A stretch of DNA of 64,000 nt from Janthinobacterium sp. PAMC25594. GTDB lineage: Bacteria > Pseudomonadota > Gammaproteobacteria > Burkholderiales > Burkholderiaceae_D. How positions within the stretch are numbered: the stretch's first letter is position 1; every line of letters starts with the position of its first letter. Both the position numbers and the translations under genes were made by a program. Shown in pieces: positions 9,201-17,437 of the stretch. The notes under the pieces are model-generated. The model was not told the origin of the DNA and ran no database searches. It saw only the letters and a program-made list of their open reading frames with translations. The stretch is taken from positions 4,216,001-4,280,000 of the forward strand of contig NZ_CP080377.1 in the NCBI RefSeq assembly GCF_019443505.1. The letters run 5' to 3'.

Positions 9201-9823
9201 AGCAGCACGGCATACCATTCATTGTTGATGTCGCGCGTAAACACCCCGGCCATGGCCCACAGCACGAAAAAGCCCAGCACGCCCACGTACACGAGCATCA
9301 TCGAACGCGTGGTGGCCGCCAGCAGCATCAGCAGGGCGCCGATGAAGAGCAGGTTGGGGATCACGATGACGGCGAAGCTCCAGGCATACGCCTGCAGCGA
9401 GAACGCGCCCACGCGCTGCGCATCGACCCAGGGCATGACGGGGCCGAGCATGGTGGCCAGGGCAATGGCGACGAAGATCACCAGGCAGGCGACAAAGCCG
9501 GCGGCGAAGCGGCCGAACAGGTAATCCCACTTGCGCATGGGCGTGGCGAACAGCATGTCGGCCATGCCCACTTCGCTGTCGCGCAGCACGGCGCCGGCGA
9601 TGAAGACGGTGACGAGAAACATCGCCAGCAGGCTGAAGATGCCCAGCATCTGCGCCACCACCGTGGGAGCGTTGCGGTTGATGTTGCCGATGGCGCCACC
9701 GATCTGCACCGAGTCGCTGGTGGTGGCGCCAAAGGCCATCAGGGCCATGATGATTGCAAAGACCCACAGCAGCGGCTGTTTCAGCTGATAGACGAGGTCA
9801 AACTTGAAAAATTCCTTCCACAT
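6242..9823 (-). CDS. ABC permease fused to M1-family metallopeptidase
   Basis: This 1193-residue protein joins an ABC-2-type permease (about residues 1-580, with roughly a dozen hydrophobic segments in two similar sets) to a C-terminal gluzincin peptidase. The zinc motif HEMAHQWWGHQ begins at about residue 932, with the third ligand probably the Glu in MLMESLAQYSA. The peptidase part is reached after a last membrane segment near 560-585, so it should face the periplasm. It starts nine bases after the ATPase gene, with AAGGGG before the ATG, and they form one exporter. The family is known in proteobacteria, but substrate and purpose are not established. No frameshift was seen. Confidence 0.9.
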   Translation of the reverse strand: MWKEFFKFDLVYQLKQPLLWVFAIIMALMAFGATTSDSVQIGGAIGNINRNAPTVVAQMLGIFSLLAMFLVTVFIAGAVLRDSEVGMADMLFATPMRKWDYLFGRFAAGFVACLVIFVAIALATMLGPVMPWVDAQRVGAFSLQAYAWSFAVIVIPNLLFIGALLMLLAATTRSMMLVYVGVLGFFVLWAMAGVFTRDINNEWYAVLLDPFGVRAFGRMTRYFTAAESNASLPPLSGFLLANRLLWLGITVVLFAATVILFKPQRTGTGKRLFGKHKTPATAPAVTAPLHLPRSIPTFTPATAWRQWWQILRFDAAGVFKSVPFLVMLLFGIINLIAGSSVGKNMYGTAVYPMTHLMLQSINNSFSFLLIIIVTFYAGELIFKERQVKIADVSDAMPVPGWVPLLAKCTALVGVIAGYLLVGVITAIGFQLVKGGAPVELGLYLKGTLLGSLFFVLMGLCALTLQVLSNNKFIGYLLVILLMVAQAVLGMLHLEHNLYAFGGTPAIKYSDMNGYGHFLTGWAWFSLYWSLFTVALIMLARAFWVRGLSVDWRARVRLARQRLQGRAGAALAVVVLCWAGTGGWIFYNTNVLNKYETSDIGMDKQARYEKLYKQYKGLPQLKITDVQADVDIYPEQRKVLIKGHYVLQNKTQQPLDTLRIQLNPDLETHWLNLPEHKVALDDKELGFSILKLAQPLAPGATLPLDFTVAVTHQGFTNDGAPDQVNLNGSFFNNQAFFPHFGYAKEMELTDRNERRKRGLGEPQRMAKLEDSSAYGNTVLGGDADWIHFDTTVSTSGEQIALAPGYLQASWEKDGRRYYRYKMDQPMMPFFAYLSARWEVKKGDWHGVPIEIYFNKKHGYNTDRMITSVQKSLDYYTTQFTPYQHKQVRILEFPGYQSFAQSFANTIPYSEGIGFIADLRDKDDIDYVFYVTAHEMAHQWWGHQVIGANVQGASMLMESLAQYSALMVMEKEYGREKMRRFLRYELDRYLSGRGGEAIEEQPLARVEGQQYIHYNKGSLVFYRLRDELGEEALNRALKRYLQDKGYQQAPFTTSSELLAYIRAEAPQDKQALITDLFEKIVFYDNRVTQASAVQRKDGQWDVTLQLHLAKLESDGKGKESARVYDEPVEIAIFARAPGAKEKDEKVLFTDKRMVSGSDPVLTITVKDKPFDVGVDPYNKMIDRVPRDNRKEITFN

Positions 9824-9832
9824 GGCGGCCCC

Positions 9833-10759
9833 TTACGCTGCCACGGCGGCGGAGGTGGCCGGTGCGGCAGCGGGAGCGGCGGCGCTGTGGCGGGCAGCGT
9901 TGCGCACGTGCAGGAAATACACGTCTTCCAGATCGGCGGCGATCTGCACGAAGCCGCTGTCGGGCTGGCTGTCGGCATACACGTTGATTTGCGGCTTGCC
10001 GCCCACCAGGCGCGTCGACAGCACGTTCAGGGTTTGCTGGTACTGCGTCAGTTCTTCCGTCGTGACACTGCGGCGCCAGACCTTGCCGTGCAAGGTATCG
10101 ATGGCCGCCTGCGGCTCGCCCTGCACCAGCACCTGTCCCTTGACGATCATGGCCATGCGCGGGCACAGGTCCGTCACGTCGTCGACGATGTGCGTCGACA
10201 GAATCACCACCACTTGCTCGCCGATCTTCGCCAGCAGGTTCAGGAAGCGGTTGCGTTCGTCCGGGTCCAGGCCGGCAGTGGGCTCATCGACGATCACCAG
10301 GCGCGGTGCGCCCAGCAGGGCCTGGGCGATGCCGAAGCGCTGGCGCATGCCGCCCGAATACGTGCCCAGGTTGCGCTTGCGCGCTTCCCACAGATTGGTT
10401 TGCTGCAGCAAGGCTTCCACGGCTTCCTTGCGCGGGCCCTTTTCTGTCAAACCTTTCAGGACGGCAAAGTGGTTGAGCAAGGTTTCCGCGCTGACCTTCG
10501 GATAGACGCCGAAATCCTGCGGCAAATAGCCGAGCTGGCGGCGCAAGCCGGCCTTGTCCTTGAGCACATCGAGGCCATCGAAATGGATGCTGCCGCTGTC
10601 GGGATCTTGCAAGGTGGCAATGGTCCGCATCAGCGAGGACTTGCCTGCGCCATTAGGTCCCAGCAAGCCGAACATTCCGTTGGGAATCTCCAGGCTGACA
10701 TCGTTGATGGCCTTGACGCCATTGGCATATGTTTTGTTCAGCTGTTTGATCGATAGCAT
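9833..10759 (-). CDS. ABC transporter ATP-binding protein
   Basis: The 308-residue ATPase powers the permease-peptidase encoded nine bases downstream. It shows Walker A GPNGAGKSSL (about 34-43), Q-loop PQDFGVY, signature YSGGMRQR, Walker B LVIVDEPTAGLDP and the switch His in STHIVDD. A C-terminal extension of about 90 residues ends in an Ala/Pro-rich tail. The ATG at 10759 has GGAGAG eight bases upstream; a GTG three codons earlier is the alternative. A terminator-like hairpin lies just before the ribosome site. Confidence 0.93.
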   Translation of the reverse strand: MLSIKQLNKTYANGVKAINDVSLEIPNGMFGLLGPNGAGKSSLMRTIATLQDPDSGSIHFDGLDVLKDKAGLRRQLGYLPQDFGVYPKVSAETLLNHFAVLKGLTEKGPRKEAVEALLQQTNLWEARKRNLGTYSGGMRQRFGIAQALLGAPRLVIVDEPTAGLDPDERNRFLNLLAKIGEQVVVILSTHIVDDVTDLCPRMAMIVKGQVLVQGEPQAAIDTLHGKVWRRSVTTEELTQYQQTLNVLSTRLVGGKPQINVYADSQPDSGFVQIAADLEDVYFLHVRNAARHSAAAPAAAPATSAAVAA

Positions 10760-10786
10760 GTGCAGCACTCTCCAGAGCTTGGGTCT

Positions 10787-10814
10787 AAAAAGCCGGCAGA
10801 TACCTGTCTGCCGG
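10787..10814 (-). promoter_or_regulatory. Terminator-like leader hairpin before the ABC-peptidase operon
   Basis: On the reverse strand CCGGCAGA, a six-base loop and TCTGCCGG form a perfect eight-pair stem followed by CTTTTT, about 30 bases before the ATPase start and within the likely leader. The A+T-rich stretch 10870-10912 upstream (TATATA at 10881-10886) is the probable promoter region. The placement suggests attenuation; a terminator for an unseen upstream transcript is the alternative. Confidence 0.5.
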
Positions 10815-11015
10815 TCTGTGCAAGGGGGTCACCCTTGTTTTCGGTCAACCGCGATGGCGGATGTTACTTAAAGGCAATAATATATAAGCAATTAGAAAAA
10901 AAGTAAGCTTTTTGCGACCGGAGGTGGAAAGACGGGCATGAAATGCCCCAGGCGGGGATGAGTGACGGTGATACCATCGTGCACTGGATCGACGCCACCG
11001 CGGAGGAAAGTTTTC

Positions 11016-11525
11016 ATGCATGCCATAGACAAGATCATCGCCTTGCGCGCCATTGCCCCAGGCGAAGAGGAGGCACTGGCGCGGCTGTTTCAACTGTACT
11101 GTTATGACAATGCCGCCTGGAGCTGTGAGGCGCTGCTGGCCGATGGCCGCTACGACGTGTGCGATGCGGGGCTGGCGTCGTATGTGCATGCAGCCGGCCA
11201 CACGGCCAGCTGGATCGAGGTCGACGGCGAACTGGCGGGCTTTTTCCTCACGGAGCCTGGCATGGCGGGCGGGCTGGCGGTGCAGGAGTTCAGCGACTTT
11301 TTTATTCTGAAGCAATACCGTCGCCGGGGCGTGGCGCTGGAAGTGGTGCGCAGGGTGCTGCTGGACAGCGGGCGGACGTGGCTGGTGGCAACGTTTCGCG
11401 ACGATACCGCTGCCTGCGCGTTCTGGCGGCAGGCGTTTGCGCGCCTGCCGTTTGCCAGGGTCGAGGCGTACGATGATCCGGCCTTGCCGCAGTTCCAGCT
11501 GACCTTGCTGAAACCGGCGGCCTGA
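11016..11525 (+). CDS. GNAT-family N-acetyltransferase
   Basis: The 169-residue protein has the GNAT layout: an N-terminal strand-helix region, then SWIEVDGELAGFFL, and the acetyl-CoA-binding helix after QYRRRGVALEVVRR (about 104-117), where R-R-R-G-V-A stands for the Q/RxxGxG/A motif. The segment DDTAACAFWRQAFARL is the usual C-terminal helix of this group. GGAGG at 11002-11006 precedes the ATG by about nine bases. It is convergent with the beta-barrel gene and divergent from the ABC operon. The substrate is unknown. Confidence 0.85.
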   Translation: MHAIDKIIALRAIAPGEEEALARLFQLYCYDNAAWSCEALLADGRYDVCDAGLASYVHAAGHTASWIEVDGELAGFFLTEPGMAGGLAVQEFSDFFILKQYRRRGVALEVVRRVLLDSGRTWLVATFRDDTAACAFWRQAFARLPFARVEAYDDPALPQFQLTLLKPAA

Positions 11526-11531
11526 GCGCGT

Positions 11532-12380
11532 TTAGAAGCGTACTTTCACATACGCCGACGGTCCCGTCAGGCGAATGTTCAAGTCGGCATCGCGTTCGCT
11601 GTCGCGGTGCAGCTTGATTTTCGAGATGCCGTAATCGGCCACGAATCCGATGTTCTTGAACGGAAACCATTCCACGCCGACATTGCCGCCGTAGATGTGA
11701 CCGTTGATGCGCCCGCCATTTTTCTTGATGCCCGACGCTTCCGCATACATGCGCAAGTCCGGCGTGAAGGCGTGGCGCCAGCCCACTTCCAGCAGCGGCG
11801 CAAACGCATGCTCGCCGATGGAATCGCGCGCCGTGGCCGTTTCGCCATTGACGACGCCGGTGGCCGTGCCGTTCAGGTTGGCATGGTAGTAGGCGGCGCC
11901 CAGGCCGATGCCGAAGGTGTCGTTGCCGCTGCCCAGCCACCATTTATAGGCCAGCTTGGCCAGGTCCAGCTTCAGATCCGCATTCGCCGTGGCCGTGCCC
12001 GTGACGGGCTGGCCATTGATGATGGTCTCGCCCGTCAAGCTTGGCGTGTAGGATTTGTCGTAGCGGTAGTAGTCGAATGCCAGGCCATGGCGGTCGCCGA
12101 TCAGCAAATCCGCCTTGATGCGCGGGATGGTCGTGTGGCTTTGCTTCGATTCGGGCGCGTCGATACGGCCAAACTGCGTGTCGGCGCCGATATTGATGCG
12201 CGGATCGGCGGAAAATGCGCCCACCGAGATGCTGACACGGTCCAGCGTGGGCGATGGCTCGGCCCGCGCCGTGGCGGCCGCCGTGGCCATGCCCAGCACA
12301 CCCAGCATCATGGCGCCGCGCAAGGCGAGATGCTGAAAACGGAGTGGGGACAGGCGGGCGGGGACGGACGTAACAACCAT
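11532..12380 (-). CDS. Outer-membrane beta-barrel protein
   Basis: From the ATG at 12380 (GAGGAG upstream) the protein has 282 residues. Residues 1-40 are a signal peptide ending TARA, and the mature part is made of alternating-residue strands such as LLIGDRHGLAFDYYRYD and FAPLLEVGWRHAFTPDL. The last residue is Phe in the C-terminal YVKVRF, the usual beta-barrel assembly signal. Size suits an 8- to 12-strand barrel of the OmpW/OmpX-like kind. No ligand can be named. It is divergent from the phosphoesterase across a 228-base gap with a palindrome. Confidence 0.75.
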   Translation of the reverse strand: MVVTSVPARLSPLRFQHLALRGAMMLGVLGMATAAATARAEPSPTLDRVSISVGAFSADPRINIGADTQFGRIDAPESKQSHTTIPRIKADLLIGDRHGLAFDYYRYDKSYTPSLTGETIINGQPVTGTATANADLKLDLAKLAYKWWLGSGNDTFGIGLGAAYYHANLNGTATGVVNGETATARDSIGEHAFAPLLEVGWRHAFTPDLRMYAEASGIKKNGGRINGHIYGGNVGVEWFPFKNIGFVADYGISKIKLHRDSERDADLNIRLTGPSAYVKVRF

Positions 12381-12526
12381 GGGACAACTCCTCAAGATAA
12401 AGTGAAAACTGTCGCGACGCATGGGTGGTCCACGCTGGGCAACAGTGCAATGAGGAAATGGTAGCAATTGTTACTTTTGGATTACGTAGCCGCACGGCGC
12501 AAATTCCCGTCGGATTTGTCCTACCG

Positions 12527-12546
12527 TGTGTAACAGCTGGTACACA
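12527..12546. promoter_or_regulatory. Palindrome in the beta-barrel/phosphoesterase divergent gap
   Basis: TGTGTA (12527-12532) and TACACA (12541-12546) flank ACAGCTGG, giving a 20-base inverted repeat with one mismatched pair. It lies 63 bases before the phosphoesterase and 147 before the beta-barrel start. It fits a dimeric repressor or activator, but no regulator can be assigned. Confidence 0.4.
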
Positions 12547-12608
12547 TCCCGGCATTGCCTGCAACGCGGGACGCGGGCAGAATGGTGTGCACAAGGAGGA
12601 GACACCGC

Positions 12609-13352
12609 ATGAGAATCGCCGCCATTTCCGATATCCACGGCAACCTCGACGCGCTCGAGGCCGTGCTGGCCGACATCGCGCAACGGGGCGTGGACCTGAC
12701 CGTCAACCTCGGCGATATCGTCTCGGGCCATCTGCAGCCGCGCGCCACGGCGGCGCGGCTGATGGCGCTGGACCTGCCCACCATCCGTGGCAACCATGAG
12801 CGCCAGTTGCTGGGCGACCCGGCCCGCATGGGCGCGTCGGACGCCTTTGCGCGCGCGCAACTGTTGCCCGAGCAACTCGCGTGGATGGACGCGCTGCCGG
12901 CCACCTTGCGCTTGCGCAAGGACGTGCTGCTCGTGCACGGCACGCCGACAAGCGACCTCGTGTATTTTCTCGACAGCGTCACGCCGCAAGGCAGCCGCGC
13001 CGCCACGCCGCAGGATGTGGCGGAACGGGCCGGGACGGCCGACGCGGCCCTGATCCTGTGCGGCCACACGCACATGCCGCGCATGTTGCGCCTGGACGAT
13101 GGGCGGCTGGTTCTCAATCCTGGCAGCGTGGGCTTGCAGGCCTACGATGACGATCACGGCTATCCGCACGTGATGGAGAACGGCACGCCGCACGCGCGCT
13201 ACGCCATCGCCGAGCAGGGCGCGAACGGTGCCTGGACGGCGCAGTTGCATGCGGTCGAGTATGACTGGGACAAGGCGGCGCGGCTGGCGCTGGCCAACGG
13301 CCGGCCCGACTGGGTCACGCCCTTGCGCACGGGATTCGTCGGCGCCGCCTGA
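12609..13352 (+). CDS. Metallophosphoesterase (YfcE/MJ0936-like)
   Basis: The 247-residue protein has the full calcineurin-like metal set: DIHGN (about 8-12), NLGDIVSG, RGNHE, LVHGTP and CGHTHMPR. Proteins of this size and layout hydrolyse phosphomonoesters or phosphodiesters in the cytoplasm; the natural substrate is not known. GGAGG precedes the ATG closely (AAGGAGGAGACACCGC). The gene is convergent with the following secreted-protein gene, six bases away. Confidence 0.88.
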   Translation: MRIAAISDIHGNLDALEAVLADIAQRGVDLTVNLGDIVSGHLQPRATAARLMALDLPTIRGNHERQLLGDPARMGASDAFARAQLLPEQLAWMDALPATLRLRKDVLLVHGTPTSDLVYFLDSVTPQGSRAATPQDVAERAGTADAALILCGHTHMPRMLRLDDGRLVLNPGSVGLQAYDDDHGYPHVMENGTPHARYAIAEQGANGAWTAQLHAVEYDWDKAARLALANGRPDWVTPLRTGFVGAA

Positions 13353-13358
13353 TGTTGC

Positions 13359-13994
13359 TTAGCAGCTCGGCGCGCGGGTGACGGGCACGGGCACCAGTTC
13401 CGTCTTGCCTTCCCTGGCGATCACCTGGTTGATGCTGATGCTGCAGCGCTTGCCTTCCCATGAGAAAGCCGCTTCGTAATCCTCGCCGGCGCGCGGCGTG
13501 AAGGTGATGTCGCCACTGCAGCTGGGCGAGACGGTTTCATAGTTGATGCCGTTGACCACATAAAATGGCGAAACGTCCCGGAAGCCAATACGCAGGCTAC
13601 TTGGCTTGTCGGCTGGAACTTCATATTCGCGGAAATAGGCTTTCGAGAAAATCCCATCTTTGCGCGACAGGTTTTTCGACGTTTCCGTCTCGGCGATGCC
13701 CAGGCTGGTATTGCTGACGCTGCCGATGAAGGAGCCGAACGCGGAGCTCATGCCGCCGCTGGCCTTTTCCACGCCATCGCTGAACATGCCGCGGATGCAG
13801 CTGCTGTCGCGGTACAGGAAGGCGGTGGCGCCATTCTGGCCGAACAGGCGCAGACGGCTGACGGTGGATATTGCCGGTGCCGTTGGCGCGCTCGCTACCT
13901 CTACAGCGGCAGCGGGTGCTTCGGTGGTGGCGATATCCTGGGCAAAGCTGGTGGCGCTGAGCAAGAGGGAAAAAAGGAAAGCAGGTTTTTTCAT
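13359..13994 (-). CDS. Hypothetical secreted protein
   Basis: The 211-residue protein starts with a short signal peptide (MKKPAFLFSLLLSATSFA, cleavage near 18) and a low-complexity Ala/Pro/Thr stretch (20-43). The rest has four cysteines (near 66, 157, 182 and at the C-terminal residue), which could form periplasmic disulphides. The middle block NGATAFLYRDSSCIRG resembles periplasmic proteins of unknown function in related bacteria, but I cannot name the family. It has no ribosome site that decides the start and is upstream-adjacent to dctD on the same strand, 90 bases away, with no sign of shared function. Confidence 0.65.
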   Translation of the reverse strand: MKKPAFLFSLLLSATSFAQDIATTEAPAAAVEVASAPTAPAISTVSRLRLFGQNGATAFLYRDSSCIRGMFSDGVEKASGGMSSAFGSFIGSVSNTSLGIAETETSKNLSRKDGIFSKAYFREYEVPADKPSSLRIGFRDVSPFYVVNGINYETVSPSCSGDITFTPRAGEDYEAAFSWEGKRCSISINQVIAREGKTELVPVPVTRAPSC

Positions 13995-14084
13995 TGGTTT
14001 AAAGAAATTATCAAAAAGAAATAATATATACCATACGGCAATATATTGCTGCTCTTTTTGATAAGCTTGCCACCGTGCCTTACC

Positions 14085-15428
14085 TTAGCGGAACTCTTCC
14101 GCCACCAGGTTGTACTTCTGCATCTTGTGATACAAGGTCTGTTTCGGCAAGCCGAGCACCGTGCTCACTTCGCTGACGTTGCCGGAATATGCGCGCAGTT
14201 CCTGTTCAATCAGCGCGCGTTCGAAGCCGTTCACCTGCTCCGCCAGCGACAGGGGGCTGGCCTGATTGCCCGCCAGCAGGCTCGAAGCGCCGCTGGCGAT
14301 ACCGAGCACGAAGCGGTCGGCGATATTGCGCAGTTCGCGCACATTGCCGGGCCAGGAATGGGCCATCAGGTTGCGCATCTGTGCGCTCGACACCACGGGC
14401 GCGGCGCGGTTGTAGCGGGCGGCGGCGGCCAGCACGAAGTGCTCGAACAGGATGGGAATGTCTTCGCGCCGTTCGCGCAAGGGCGGCAAATGCAGCACGA
14501 TCAGATTCAGGCGGTAGTACAGGTCGCTGCGGAATTTCTGCTGCTGCGACAGTTCTTCCAGATCCAACTTGGCCGCCGCGATGACGCGCACGTCGACGGG
14601 CGTGGGCACGTTCGAGCCCAGGCGTTCGATATAGCGTTCCTGCAGCACGCGCAGCAATTTGACTTGCAGGGACAGGGGCAGGCTTTCGATTTCGTCGAGG
14701 AAAAAAGTGCCGTGGTCCGCGTGCTCGATCTTGCCCACCTGCCGCTTGGCCGCGCCCGTGAATGCGCCCGGTTCGTGGCCGAAGACTTCGCTTTCGAATA
14801 TGCTTTCGGGAATCGCGCCGCAGTTGACGGCGACAAAGTTGTGCTTGCGGCGGTGGCTGAAGTCGTGCAGGCAGCGGGCCACCATTTCCTTGCCCGTACC
14901 CGTGTCGCCATAGATCAGTACGTCGGCCGGTTCGTCGGCAACGTCGAGTATCAAACGCCGTATGTCGCGCATCGCCACGGAATTACCCAATAAGCGCGCC
15001 TCGATGCCACCGCCGTCTTCCAACTGGCGGCGCAGGCTGTGCACTTCCAGCGTCAGCCGCCGTGTTTCCAGCGCGCGCAGGATGACGTCGACCAGTTGCT
15101 CGGACGAATACGGCTTTTCGATGAAATCGTAGGCGCCCGTGCGCATGGCGTGCACGGCCATCGTGATGTCGCCGTGGCCCGTGACGAGGATCACGGGCAG
15201 GTTGGCATCGAGCGTCTTGACCGCTTGCAGCAATTCCAGGCCGCTCATGCCGGGCAGGCGCACGTCGCTGACGACGATGCCGGGGAAATCCGGCGTCAGC
15301 AGTTTATAGGCCAGCTCGGCCGAGTGGAAGGCCAGCACGTCCAGGCCGGCCAGCTGCAGTGCCTGCTCGCTGCCTTCGCGTACGGTGGGGTCGTCTTCGA
15401 CCAGCAAGACCTTCAAGCCGTCAAACAT
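14085..15428 (-). CDS. dctD: C4-dicarboxylate response regulator DctD (NtrC family)
   Basis: The 448-residue protein has a receiver domain with phospho-Asp D55 (IVVSDVRLPG), an AAA+ sigma-54 activation domain with Walker A GDTGTGKE (174-181), the sigma-54 contact loop GAFTGA (about 220) and Walker B FFLDEIES, and a Fis-type HTH (VSTVLGLPKQTLYHKM) at the end. It activates sigma-54 promoters on command of DctB. The ATG at 15428 follows AGGAGG and overlaps the kinase stop by eight bases, so translation is coupled. The role in C4-dicarboxylate uptake is inferred from dctA and the porin nearby. Confidence 0.88.
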   Translation of the reverse strand: MFDGLKVLLVEDDPTVREGSEQALQLAGLDVLAFHSAELAYKLLTPDFPGIVVSDVRLPGMSGLELLQAVKTLDANLPVILVTGHGDITMAVHAMRTGAYDFIEKPYSSEQLVDVILRALETRRLTLEVHSLRRQLEDGGGIEARLLGNSVAMRDIRRLILDVADEPADVLIYGDTGTGKEMVARCLHDFSHRRKHNFVAVNCGAIPESIFESEVFGHEPGAFTGAAKRQVGKIEHADHGTFFLDEIESLPLSLQVKLLRVLQERYIERLGSNVPTPVDVRVIAAAKLDLEELSQQQKFRSDLYYRLNLIVLHLPPLRERREDIPILFEHFVLAAAARYNRAAPVVSSAQMRNLMAHSWPGNVRELRNIADRFVLGIASGASSLLAGNQASPLSLAEQVNGFERALIEQELRAYSGNVSEVSTVLGLPKQTLYHKMQKYNLVAEEFR

Positions 15429-17328
15429 GTTTTTCCTCCTGCGTTGCAATCTGTAGTTCGATGGTGAAGATGGCGCCGCCGCCGGGGGCGTTTTCGGCGC
15501 GCAGCATGCCGCCGAACTGGCGCGTGATCTGTTCGGAAATGGCCAGGCCCAGGCCCAGTCCCAGTCCTTGCGGCTTGGTCGTGAAGAACGGTTCGAACAG
15601 GTGTTCGTACACTTCCGTCGACAGGCCCGGCCCCGTGTCGGCCACATGGATCAGCACGTGCTCCGGCGTGCATTCGACGGCCACGCGCAGGCTGCGCACG
15701 TCGCTGCCGTTCATGGCGTCGAGCGCATTCGCGTACAGGTTCACCAGCACCTGCTCCAGGCGGTTGCTTTCGCACATGGCGAAGATGTCTTCGGGCGGCA
15801 GTTGCAAAGTGAAACGCACATTTTCCACCTGCAGGCGGCGCTCGACCAGGAACAGGGCATTGCTGATCGCCGTGGGTATCGAGACGGAGGTCAGGCTGGT
15901 CGTCGATTTGCGCGCAAAAATCTTCAATTGACCCGTAATGGTCCCCATCCTGGCCGCAATTTGCGAGATCTTCGCCAGGTTGCGCCGCGCATCGTCGAGC
16001 CGTCCCCGCTCGAGCAGGATGACGGCATTGTCGGACATGGTGCGCAGCGCCGTCAGTGGCTGGTTGAGCTCATGCGTGATGCTGGCCGACATTTGTCCCA
16101 GCACGGCCATCTTACCTGCTTGAAACAATTCGTTTTGCGTGATGTGGAGCTTTTGCTCGGCCTTGCTGCGCACCTCGATTTCCTGGCTCAGGCTTTGCGT
16201 CATGGCATTGAGTTCCGAGGTGCGTTCCTCGACCATGGCTTCCAGGTTGTCGTAGGCATGTTGCAAGTCTTCGCGGGCGCGCAGTTTTTGCGCCACGGCT
16301 GCGCGGCGCTGGCGCAGGTAAAAGAACAGCAGCATGAAAAAGCCCAGCAGCACGCAAGAGAAGGCGGCCGCCGCGCGCGCGCTGGCTTTCGCCTGTGCCA
16401 GGTCGGACAGGTAAATGAAAGTCCAGCCTTGCGGCGACTTGAGCTTGATCTGCGTCATCACGCTGGAGCTGATCTTCGGTGGCGTGTCGGCGTGTTCCTG
16501 CTCGCGCACGCTGATCACGCGCGCGCCATTGCCCAGCTGGCGGTCCGAGACGAAGGGGATGGCTTCCAGCTGCTTCGAGTAATACTGGCGCGTGCGGTTG
16601 AGTTCCTCAACGATGGCGGGCGACAGCGGCGCCAGGGTCTTGTATTTCCAGTCGGCCATGGAACTGAGGAAGATCACGCCGTGCTCGTCGGCCAGCATCA
16701 CCTTGTCGGCGCCTTGCACCCAGCGTTTTTCCAGGGTTTCCAGGTTCACCTTCACCGTTGCCAGGCCCAGCATGTGGCCATTCTGGTAGATGCCATGGGC
16801 AAAGAAGTAGCCGGGCTCGAGCCGCGTCGTGCCGACGCCATAAAAACGTCCCGGCGTGCCCCGCAGGGCGTCCTGGGCATACGGGCGGAACGAGATATTG
16901 TCGCCAATAAAGCTGTCGGGCCCCTGCCAGTTGCTGGCGGCCCGCGTGTTGCCGTCGAGGTTGCTGATGAAAATGGTCGACGATTTCGCCTGGGCATTCA
17001 TCTGCTCCAGGTAATGGTTGACCGTATCGACCAGCACCGGGTCTTCCGGTTGCTGCAGCAGGCGGATCACGTCGCGGTTCAGCTCCAGCGTCTTGGGCAG
17101 GAAGTCGTATTTCTCCAGCGCATTTTCCAGGCTGCTGACATACACTTCCAGGCGCTGTACGCCGCTCGCCTGCAGCTTGCCGATGGCGATGCGCTCCGTC
17201 CAGAAATACACGAGCCAGACGGTCGTCAGGCAGGCGGCCAGCACCACGCCCCAGGCCAGCGTTTCGCGGCCCGACCGTTGCGCCAGGCGCTGGCGCCAGG
17301 AAAGGGAGGGTTTACTACTGCTATTCAT
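15421..17328 (-). CDS. dctB: C4-dicarboxylate sensor histidine kinase DctB
   Basis: The 635-residue kinase has TM1 at about 25-45, a large periplasmic sensor (about 46-310, with FRPYAQDALRGTPGRFYGVGTT and GYFFAHGIY, the DctB tandem-PAS/Cache pattern), TM2 near 315-335, a coiled coil, the HisKA motif THELNQPLTAL (His about 419) and a HATPase with GLGLGLAISEQITRQFGG. It should sense succinate, fumarate or malate and phosphorylate DctD. The ATG at 17328 lacks a clear ribosome site; a GTG ten codons earlier is possible. It follows the porin terminator, so it is probably transcribed from its own promoter. Confidence 0.87.
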   Translation of the reverse strand: MNSSSKPSLSWRQRLAQRSGRETLAWGVVLAACLTTVWLVYFWTERIAIGKLQASGVQRLEVYVSSLENALEKYDFLPKTLELNRDVIRLLQQPEDPVLVDTVNHYLEQMNAQAKSSTIFISNLDGNTRAASNWQGPDSFIGDNISFRPYAQDALRGTPGRFYGVGTTRLEPGYFFAHGIYQNGHMLGLATVKVNLETLEKRWVQGADKVMLADEHGVIFLSSMADWKYKTLAPLSPAIVEELNRTRQYYSKQLEAIPFVSDRQLGNGARVISVREQEHADTPPKISSSVMTQIKLKSPQGWTFIYLSDLAQAKASARAAAAFSCVLLGFFMLLFFYLRQRRAAVAQKLRAREDLQHAYDNLEAMVEERTSELNAMTQSLSQEIEVRSKAEQKLHITQNELFQAGKMAVLGQMSASITHELNQPLTALRTMSDNAVILLERGRLDDARRNLAKISQIAARMGTITGQLKIFARKSTTSLTSVSIPTAISNALFLVERRLQVENVRFTLQLPPEDIFAMCESNRLEQVLVNLYANALDAMNGSDVRSLRVAVECTPEHVLIHVADTGPGLSTEVYEHLFEPFFTTKPQGLGLGLGLAISEQITRQFGGMLRAENAPGGGAIFTIELQIATQEEKHV

Positions 17329-17385
17329 AAAATCAGCTGCCAACTTGCAAGAACCCACAGTATCGCATTTAAGTAATCGCGGAAA

Positions 17386-17416
17386 TAAAAAAGCCGCCGG
17401 ACATGCATCCGGCGGC
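17386..17416 (-). terminator. Intrinsic terminator of the porin gene
   Basis: GCCGCCGGA (17393-17401) pairs with TCCGGCGGC (17408-17416) around a six-base loop; the reverse strand continues with six T. It separates porin from dctB. Confidence 0.85.
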
Positions 17417-17437
17417 CTGCGCTGTAACTAGCCGCGA

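Noticed and set aside
6206..10756. Very long open frames (697 and 805 codons) on the plus strand opposite the ABC-peptidase operon
   Set aside because: They are antisense to well-supported genes, are full of Arg/His/Gln/Ala low-complexity text and have no family motifs. High G+C removes stop codons from the antisense frame.
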